The notes under the pieces were generated by a model. It made no database searches and had not been told where the DNA came from. It saw only the letters and a list, made by a program, of their open reading frames with translations. A program made the translations under genes and the position numbers. Below, piece after piece: positions 57,479-64,000 of a stretch of 64,000 bases of DNA (the stretch's first letter is position 1; each line of letters begins with the position of its first letter). Origin of the DNA: Noviherbaspirillum soli (lineage in GTDB: Bacteria > Pseudomonadota > Gammaproteobacteria > Burkholderiales > Burkholderiaceae_D). The stretch spans positions 22,598 to 86,597 of the forward strand of contig NZ_JACYOX010000027.1 of NCBI RefSeq assembly GCF_015352955.1. Reading direction: 5' to 3'.

Positions 57479-59020
57479 ATGCAACTCAACCCGTCTGAAA
57501 TCAGCGAACTGATCAAGAGCCGGATCCAGGGCCTCGGCGACAACGCCGAGATTCGCAATCAGGGCACGGTCATTTCCGTGTCCGACGGCATTTGCCGCAT
57601 CCACGGTCTGTCGGACGTGATGCAGGGCGAAATGCTGGAATTCCCGGGCAACACCTTCGGCCTGGCGCTGAACCTCGAGCGCGACTCGGTCGGCTCGGTG
57701 ATCCTGGGCAGCTACGAACATATCTCCGAAGGCGACACGGTCAAGTGCACCGGCCGCATCCTGGAAGTGCCTATCGGCCCTGAACTGCGTGGCCGCGTGG
57801 TCAACGCGCTGGGTCAGCCTATCGATGGCAAGGGCCCGATCAACACGACCCTGACCGCCCCGATCGAAAAGATCGCACCGGGCGTGATCGCCCGTCAATC
57901 CGTTTCCCAGCCGATGCAGACCGGCCTGAAGTCGATCGACGCGATGGTGCCCATCGGACGTGGCCAGCGTGAACTGATCATTGGCGACCGCCAGACCGGC
58001 AAGTCGGCCGTGGCAATCGACGCGATCATCAACCAGAAGGGCCAGGGCATGACGTGTATCTACGTCGCCATCGGCCAGAAGGCTTCGACGATCAAGAACA
58101 TCGTGCGCGCGCTGGAACAGCATGGCGCCATGGAATACACCATCGTCGTCGCCGCTTCGGCTTCCGAGTCCGCCGCAATGCAATACGTGTCGGCCTACTC
58201 CGGCTGCGCCATGGGCGAGTACTTCCGCGACCGCGGCGAAGACGCGCTGATCGTGTACGACGACCTGTCCAAGCAGGCTGTCGCCTACCGCCAGGTTTCG
58301 CTGCTGCTGCGCCGTCCGCCCGGCCGTGAAGCCTACCCCGGCGACGTGTTCTACCTGCACAGCCGCCTGCTCGAGCGCGCAGCCCGCGTGAACCCCGACT
58401 ATGTCGAGAAGTTCACCAACGGCGCCGTGACCGGCAAGACTGGCTCGCTGACCGCACTGCCCATCATTGAAACCCAGGCAGGCGACGTTTCCGCCTTCGT
58501 TCCGACCAACGTGATCTCGATCACCGACGGCCAGATCTTCCTGGAAACCTCGCTGTTCAACGCCGGCATCCGTCCCGCGATCAACGCCGGTATCTCGGTG
58601 TCGCGCGTTGGTGGCGCCGCCCAGACCAAGGTTATCAAGAACCTGTCCGGCGGTATCCGTACCGACCTGGCGCAGTACCGTGAACTGGCAGCGTTCGCTC
58701 AGTTTGCATCCGACCTCGACGAATCGACCCGCAAGCAGCTCGAGCGTGGCGCCCGCGTGACTGAACTGCTGAAGCAGCCCCAGTATTCGCCGTTGCCGAT
58801 CTCGCTGATGGCTGTGTCGCTGTTCGCGGTCAACAAGGGCTACTTCGACGGTGTCGAAGTCAAGAATGTACTCGCGTTTGAATCTGGCCTTCACAATTTC
58901 ATGAAGACCAGCCACGCAGCGCTGCTGCAGAAGATTGAAGATACCAAGCAACTCGACAAGGATGGCGAAGCCGCACTGGCCGCCGCGATTGGCGACTTCA
59001 AGAAATCTGTATCGTTCTGA
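57479..59020 (+). CDS. atpA: ATP synthase F1 subunit alpha
   Basis: 513 residues. P-loop GDRQTGKS with Lys175, as in E. coli; the arginine finger in [12 protein letters not shown]. Non-catalytic nucleotide site. TAGGAG lies five bases before the ATG. Confidence 0.97.
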   Translation: MQLNPSEISELIKSRIQGLGDNAEIRNQGTVISVSDGICRIHGLSDVMQGEMLEFPGNTFGLALNLERDSVGSVILGSYEHISEGDTVKCTGRILEVPIGPELRGRVVNALGQPIDGKGPINTTLTAPIEKIAPGVIARQSVSQPMQTGLKSIDAMVPIGRGQRELIIGDRQTGKSAVAIDAIINQKGQGMTCIYVAIGQKASTIKNIVRALEQHGAMEYTIVVAASASESAAMQYVSAYSGCAMGEYFRDRGEDALIVYDDLSKQAVAYRQVSLLLRRPPGREAYPGDVFYLHSRLLERAARVNPDYVEKFTNGAVTGKTGSLTALPIIETQAGDVSAFVPTNVISITDGQIFLETSLFNAGIRPAINAGISVSRVGGAAQTKVIKNLSGGIRTDLAQYRELAAFAQFASDLDESTRKQLERGARVTELLKQPQYSPLPISLMAVSLFAVNKGYFDGVEVKNVLAFESGLHNFMKTSHAALLQKIEDTKQLDKDGEAALAAAIGDFKKSVSF

Positions 59021-59050
59021 GTTGAACGCGGCTAGAAGGAGCAAGGACTC

Positions 59051-59920
59051 ATGGCTGTAGGCAAAGAGATACGTGGCAAGATCAAGAGCGTAGAGAATAC
59101 GAAGAAGATCACCAAGGCGATGGAAATGGTCGCCGCTTCCAAGATGCGCAAGGCGCAGGAGCGGATGCGGTCGGCCCGTCCCTATAGTGACAAGATTCGT
59201 AATATCGCCTCCAATCTTGCCGAGGCCAATCCGGAGTACACCCATCCGTTCCTGGTCAAGCAGGATGCCTCGAAGACGGTGGGCATCATCGTGGTCACCA
59301 CCGACAAGGGCCTGTGCGGCGGCATGAACACCAATGCACTGCGTGTTCTGACCACCAAGCTGCGCGAGCTCGAAGGCAAGGGCAACAAGGTCGAAGCCGT
59401 CGCCATCGGCAACAAGGGCTTCGGCTTTCTGAACCGTGTCGGCGCGAAGGTCGTGTCGCATGCAGTCCAGATCGGCGACACGCCGCATCTGGAAAAGCTG
59501 ATCGGCCCGGTCAAGGTGCTGCTGGACGCTTACCAGGAAGGCCGGCTCGACGCGGTCTACATCGTCTACACCAAGTTCATCAACACGATGAAGCAGGAGC
59601 CGATGCTGGAGCAGTTGCTGCCGCTGTCGTCCGAGCGCATGACTGCTGACAAGCATGGCATGGACTGGGACTACATCTACGAGCCGGATGCCCAAACCGT
59701 GATCGACGAACTGCTGGTGCGCTACGTGGAAGCGCTGATTTACCAGGCGGTTGCCGAGAACCTGGCGTCCGAGCAGTCGGCGCGCATGGTGGCGATGAAG
59801 GCGGCGTCCGACAACGCCGGCAACGTCATCGGTGAACTGCGCCTGGTCTACAACAAGACCCGGCAGGCCGCGATTACCAAGGAACTCTCCGAAATCGTTG
59901 CCGGTGCGGCAGCGGTGTAA
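59051..59920 (+). CDS. atpG: ATP synthase F1 subunit gamma
   Basis: 289 residues; the rotating central shaft. N-terminal helix [20 protein letters not shown] and C-terminal NASGNVIGEL-type segment ([20 protein letters not shown]), both forming the coiled coil. AGAAGGAG before the ATG. Confidence 0.97.
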   Translation: MAVGKEIRGKIKSVENTKKITKAMEMVAASKMRKAQERMRSARPYSDKIRNIASNLAEANPEYTHPFLVKQDASKTVGIIVVTTDKGLCGGMNTNALRVLTTKLRELEGKGNKVEAVAIGNKGFGFLNRVGAKVVSHAVQIGDTPHLEKLIGPVKVLLDAYQEGRLDAVYIVYTKFINTMKQEPMLEQLLPLSSERMTADKHGMDWDYIYEPDAQTVIDELLVRYVEALIYQAVAENLASEQSARMVAMKAASDNAGNVIGELRLVYNKTRQAAITKELSEIVAGAAAV

Positions 59921-59948
59921 ACACGCAAACGCGTGAAACAGAATTTAA

Positions 59949-61373
<1,425 letters not shown>

Positions 61374-61385
61374 TGGCCAACATGG

Positions 61386-61414
61386 GACGGCCGGCGTCGC
61401 GCCGGCCGTCTTTT
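61386..61414 (+). terminator. Terminator-like hairpin between atpD and atpC
   Basis: Perfect 11-bp stem GACGGCCGGCG (61386-61396) / CGCCGGCCGTC (61400-61410), three-base loop, then TTTTG. It lies inside the operon, 12 bases after atpD, and could cut part of the transcripts before atpC. Confidence 0.7.
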
Positions 61415-61459
61415 GTTGTCTGCACTGCACCGAATAGCTCAGCTTGAGAAGGTTTTGAT

Positions 61460-61882
61460 ATGGCAAATACAATACACGTGGACGTCGTTTCCGCCGAAGA
61501 GCAGATCTTCTCCGGCGAAGCGGAATTCGTCGCGTTGCCGGGTGAAGCGGGCGAGCTGGGCATCTATCCCAAGCACACGCCGCTGATCACCCGCATCCGC
61601 CCGGGCGCGGTGCGCATCAAGGTGCCGGGCCAGTCCGAAGACGAGTTCGTCTTCGTCGCCGGCGGCATCCTGGAAGTGCAGCCCAATGCCGTGACCGTGC
61701 TGGCCGACACCGCCATCCGCGGCGGCGACCTCGACGAAGCCAAGGCAGCGGAAGCCAAGCGCCTGGCCGAGGAAAGCCTGGTCAATCGCGAATCGAAGAT
61801 TGATTACGCAACCGCGCAAGCGGAACTGGCTGTGGCGATTGCCCAGCTGGCGGCAATCCAGAGACTGCGTCAAAAGCGCTGA
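61460..61882 (+). CDS. atpC: ATP synthase F1 subunit epsilon
   Basis: 140 residues. N-terminal beta-sandwich ([36 protein letters not shown]) and a C-terminal helical hairpin that can inhibit ATP hydrolysis. Last gene of the operon; an intrinsic terminator follows. GAGAAGG lies nine bases before the ATG. Confidence 0.95.
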   Translation: MANTIHVDVVSAEEQIFSGEAEFVALPGEAGELGIYPKHTPLITRIRPGAVRIKVPGQSEDEFVFVAGGILEVQPNAVTVLADTAIRGGDLDEAKAAEAKRLAEESLVNRESKIDYATAQAELAVAIAQLAAIQRLRQKR

Positions 61883-61907
61883 TCTGGTTGTAGTGGCGGT
61901 AAAAATG

Positions 61908-61931
61908 AAGGCAGCCCTGGCTGCCTTTTTT
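61908..61931 (+). terminator. Intrinsic terminator of the atp operon
   Basis: AAGGCAGCC (61908-61916) pairs with GGCTGCCTT (61919-61927), with the innermost pair open to make a loop, followed by T. It lies 25 bases after the atpC stop. Confidence 0.9.
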
Positions 61932-62307
61932 TATTGCTGTGGCTAATTGGTGGCCGTGTGTTGTTTGAGGCAGCAATTGGTCGCAAAGCACATGTGCCGT
62001 ATTGCTCATGGAATTACAGGTTCATGCAGCTGCTTGAGCACGTACACGCCGACCTGATTCCTCGGCACATTAAAGTTGTTATCCCGTGGATTTAAACCGC
62101 CACAAAGATACACCGTTCGCCTCTCAAGGAAATAATCCGCTAAACGTCGTTGCAACCTTTGCGATCTTTTATTGCTGTGACCAGTTGCCAGCTCTCCGCA
62201 TGATCCACGGCAGTCATCGGGCAAATTGAGACCGCGGCTCATGCATGAACTCTTCTCAAGAGGTTGTTACTGAGACGCTCCGTTCAACAGCACTCAGTGG
62301 AGTAAAA
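61932..62307. other. Gap after the atp operon, nothing firm
   Basis: 376 bases. A 78-codon frame on the minus strand (62006-62242, with QRRLADYFLERRTVYLCGG) is open but has no recognisable family or good ribosome binding site. The base composition falls from here to the window end, marking the change from the core operon to accessory DNA. Confidence 0.35.
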
Positions 62308-62850
62308 ATGGATAGTTCCAGTATGCACGCCAGTATGCCAATATCAAGTTTTTCCAGTCTGCCACCACAAGACCAACTGGCCGTCATAGAACGGATTTCC
62401 CCCTATGACAAACCAACGTTAGTCAGCATCGCCAGTACGAATCGCCAGATCAATGTGCTTGCCACGCCATTACTGATGGAGGCCTATATTGGGCATGTCG
62501 AAAATAAAATTAAAGCCATGAAGACATCGGCAGAGAGGGTCGCGGCTATTTTGCTGGTTCACCGAAAGCTCATGGAGAATACGAGCGGATTGCCGGTAAT
62601 TGGTTCTGAAGCGCTTTGGGAACGTTTGAAGGTGTTGATCTTAAACGAAGCCAGCTGTCTCGCTTCTCTTGACAAACTTTCCGATGGAATTGCGCTCGTT
62701 CTTCGTTCTTCTCAGTCGGAAGAAACGTCAGTCGAACACATCATTGCATTTCAAAGATCCTGCGCCCTTTTTCATGAGATATCGCAAATCCTGACAAAAG
62801 GCTATAACAATCTTGCCGCCCAGATACGAAACGCGGCGAGATATTTCTGA
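62308..62850 (+). CDS. Hypothetical protein with F-box-like N-terminal motif
   Basis: 180 residues from ATG 62308, which has GGAG five bases upstream; the longer frame from 62245 lacks one. The N-terminal segment FSSLPPQDQLAVIERISPYD then KPTLVSIASTNRQINVLATP follows the F-box plan (LPxe...I...L...D...l...tnr.l...a). The rest is helical (AERVAAILLVHRKLMENTSG, EHIIAFQRSCALFHEISQIL). F-box proteins in bacteria are usually effectors that join host SCF ubiquitin ligases. No leucine-rich repeats are present, so a substrate-binding part is missing or different. The match is by eye only. Lower GC than the atp genes. Confidence 0.5.
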   Translation: MDSSSMHASMPISSFSSLPPQDQLAVIERISPYDKPTLVSIASTNRQINVLATPLLMEAYIGHVENKIKAMKTSAERVAAILLVHRKLMENTSGLPVIGSEALWERLKVLILNEASCLASLDKLSDGIALVLRSSQSEETSVEHIIAFQRSCALFHEISQILTKGYNNLAAQIRNAARYF

Positions 62851-63017
62851 CAAGACCTGATCACCGAAATCGCTACAGTGAAAATAGCCGTGCCTGCCTG
62901 GCTATCAACATCGAGGACTCGATGCCCACTTCTGCTCGGGCAGGTATACCGGCCAGCCAAGATTTTTCTTCAATACGTGAATATAGGGTGCTGTAATGAA
63001 GGCTTGATGGCAACGGT

Positions 63018-63051
63018 CCAAAAAGAGACCGTTCAGCGCTGAGCTGAACGG
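63018..63051 (-). terminator. Intrinsic terminator for the leftward hypothetical gene
   Basis: Perfect 9-bp stem CCGTTCAGC (63029-63037) / GCTGAACGG (63043-63051) with a five-base loop; on the minus strand it is followed by TCTCTTTTTGG. It lies 30 bases after the stop of the gene at 63082. Confidence 0.75.
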
Positions 63052-63081
63052 AATCGGGGCTATTCCATTCCAAACTAATCT

Positions 63082-63447
63082 CTAGAGATCCTGATTACGC
63101 ATGTCAAAGTCGCAAAGGGTAGTGGACTTATTCACTTCAGTAGCTGAGAACCACAGAATCTCTTTATTTCTCGAGTAATAGAGCATGTAAGGATTTTTCT
63201 CATCTGAACTGGCGAAGAAAAAGCCAGGCTCGTCAATATTGCGCATGATTAGTTCAGGAAGCCTCGGATCAAGGCCAAGAAGCGATACTGATTCGCCTCC
63301 CATGTTCAGATTCCACTTTTTGTCACCGAGGCGAATAGCTGATCCTTCGATCGCAAACTCAATGGGCTTGTCATTCTTTTTTGTTCTGTTGAACGTACAG
63401 GCATTGATCGGCAGCATTCGATACAGCCCATTAGCTGGCACCAGCAT
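63082..63447 (-). CDS. Hypothetical protein (possibly the second part of a split gene)
   Basis: 121 residues, not recognised: beta-rich, with NACTFNRTKKNDKPIEFAIE, GDKKWNLNMGGESVSLLGLD and LYYSRNKEILWFSATEV. ATG 63447 has no ribosome binding site, and the open frame continues upstream (ending PPTKLENDFSISQT before the Met) into the end of the next leftward gene. It may therefore be the second half of a single secreted protein whose frame is broken near 63470-63510, or have a non-ATG start. Low GC. Confidence 0.5.
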   Translation of the reverse strand: MLVPANGLYRMLPINACTFNRTKKNDKPIEFAIEGSAIRLGDKKWNLNMGGESVSLLGLDPRLPELIMRNIDEPGFFFASSDEKNPYMLYYSRNKEILWFSATEVNKSTTLCDFDMRNQDL

Positions 63448-63466
63448 GGTTTGGCTTATGCTGAAG

Positions 63467-63757
63467 TCATTTTCGAGTTTTGTCGGCGGTGTTTCTTTGG
63501 TCAGTTGTTTGGGCTAGATCAACTGCCATTCCACTGGTTTCATTATATGCAATAGCATAATGCAGAGCATGACCATTGTAATCTGTTCCCAATGCGGCTT
63601 CTAATGCAGCCTTTGATGATTTTGCCGATCTAACGTCTGTTTTTATTCCATTGCTAAAATATATCGTCGCGGATAACGACGGTCTAACACAGCTTACTTC
63701 AGCAAGCGACAATTGTGTTAGACCCCAGAGAATGATAGTACATATGACATTTTTCAT
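63467..63757 (-). CDS. Secreted hypothetical protein
   Basis: 96 residues. MKNVICTIILWGLTQLSLAE is a signal peptide, then SCVRPSLSATIYFSNGIKTD, KAALEAALGTDYNGHALHYA. The last 20 residues (TTDQRNTADKTRK) look like out-of-frame sequence. AGGGAG lies five bases before the ATG and overlaps the stop of the truncated gene upstream, so all were once one operon. Periplasmic; function unknown. Confidence 0.55.
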   Translation of the reverse strand: MKNVICTIILWGLTQLSLAEVSCVRPSLSATIYFSNGIKTDVRSAKSSKAALEAALGTDYNGHALHYAIAYNETSGMAVDLAQTTDQRNTADKTRK

Positions 63758-63766
63758 TTTTTCTCC

Positions 63767-63880
63767 CTAGTCGCAGACCAGCTCTTTTGCATCTCTGAAG
63801 ACTGCACCACTCACCATTTCCTGAGCTCTCCAATAAGCCTCGAACCGCTCTTTGGTATTCGCAGTTAATGCCTGGCGGCC
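63767..63880 (-). pseudogene. 3' end of a gene cut by an IS30-family element
   Basis: About 36 codons on the minus strand ending with TAG: RQALTANTKERFEAYWRAQE, then MVSGAVFRDAKELVCD. The frame has no start; immediately upstream, at about 63880, the sequence changes to the end of the IS element. The helical, charged sequence looks genuinely coding. Its stop overlaps the ribosome binding site of the secreted-protein gene. The 5' part should lie beyond the IS copy if this is a simple insertion. Confidence 0.5.
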
Positions 63881-64000
63881 TCAAATATGAAGTGCAACAC
63901 CATTTCTTGTAAAGTGTGCACATGCAGAAACCGACCACTTATCAGCAGCTTCAGCCTGAGGACCGAATTACCATTGCCACGATGAGACAGCGCGGCTTCA
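63881..64000 (+). mobile_element. Left end of an IS30-family insertion sequence
   Basis: The element runs off the window. Its transposase starts at 63922, and the left terminal sequence is expected at about 63881-63900 (AATATGAAGTGCAACAC is a likely part of the inverted repeat). The boundary is set where the open frame of the interrupted gene ends; it could be wrong by about ten bases. Confidence 0.65.
63922..64000 (+). CDS. IS30-family transposase, N-terminal fragment (cut by window end)
   Basis: The first 26 codons read MQKPTTYQQLQPEDRITIAT then MRQRGF, the start of IS30-family transposases (YxxLxpEdRxxIaxmrqqG, the first helix-turn-helix). The rest lies outside the window, so whether it is intact is unknown. 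Confidence 0.8.
   Translation, partial: MQKPTTYQQLQPEDRITIATMRQRGF

Overview
The window is about 64 kb of a GC-rich betaproteobacterial chromosome. Gene order and protein style point to Burkholderiales, most likely Oxalobacteraceae (Herbaspirillum/Noviherbaspirillum/Massilia-like); this is inferred from protein character, not from a database match. It is origin-proximal: it opens with the tail of rpmH, then rnpA-yidD-yidC-mnmE, and later holds mnmG-rsmG-(lysE-type)-parA-parB and the complete atpIBEFHAGDC operon, with three ParB-binding parS sites around mnmG. dnaA itself is not in view; it would be expected just left of base 1.

Layout: 1-3.9 kb, ribosomal protein / RNase P / membrane insertase / tRNA modification block. 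3.9-6.0 kb, palindromic repeats, a GFA-family protein and three small stress or envelope-type genes. 6.1-10.5 kb, a leftward unit of TonB receptor, TSUP exporter and amidase. 10.5-19.2 kb, a mix of repair (AAG glycosylase), chemotaxis (PAS-MCP), CAP lipoprotein, AbrB-type membrane protein, single-domain asparaginase, MOSC protein, cyanase and 2-hydroxyacid dehydrogenase. 19.2-21.6 kb, GTP-dependent PEP carboxykinase with a long leader and a candidate small RNA behind it. 21.6-25.8 kb, small unknowns, including a Cas2-like-fold SinR-family protein, and an AT-rich secreted haemagglutinin-like (TpsA) gene without a TpsB partner. 26-33 kb, glutathione-dependent formaldehyde dehydrogenase, a pseudouridine synthase, two MFS transporters, LysR regulators and an MTA/SAH-nucleosidase-type gene flanked by DnaA-box-like sequences. 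33.3-42.4 kb, a LysR-controlled catabolic block: mmsA-type aldehyde dehydrogenase, GMC oxidoreductase and a full branched-chain-amino-acid-type (Liv) ABC transporter. 42.8-46.9 kb, a giant minus-strand protein with twelve Sel1 repeats. 47.4-49.5 kb, iron-type alcohol dehydrogenase and a second TSUP protein. 49.6-61.9 kb, the mnmG-parAB-atp core. 61.9-64 kb, a lower-GC accessory tail with an F-box-like small protein, two secreted-type hypotheticals, a truncated gene and the start of an IS30-family transposase.

The main points beyond routine annotation are: (1) accessory genes with effector-like or surface architecture (Sel1 giant, F-box-like protein, orphan TpsA); (2) cis elements: parS trio, DnaA-box clusters, REP-like palindromes, two loci sharing a strong SD-like core next to hairpins, and terminator-like hairpins inside the liv and atp operons that probably set subunit ratios; (3) an IS30 element abutting a broken gene at the right edge. 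All statements rest on reading the sequence; no searches were run.
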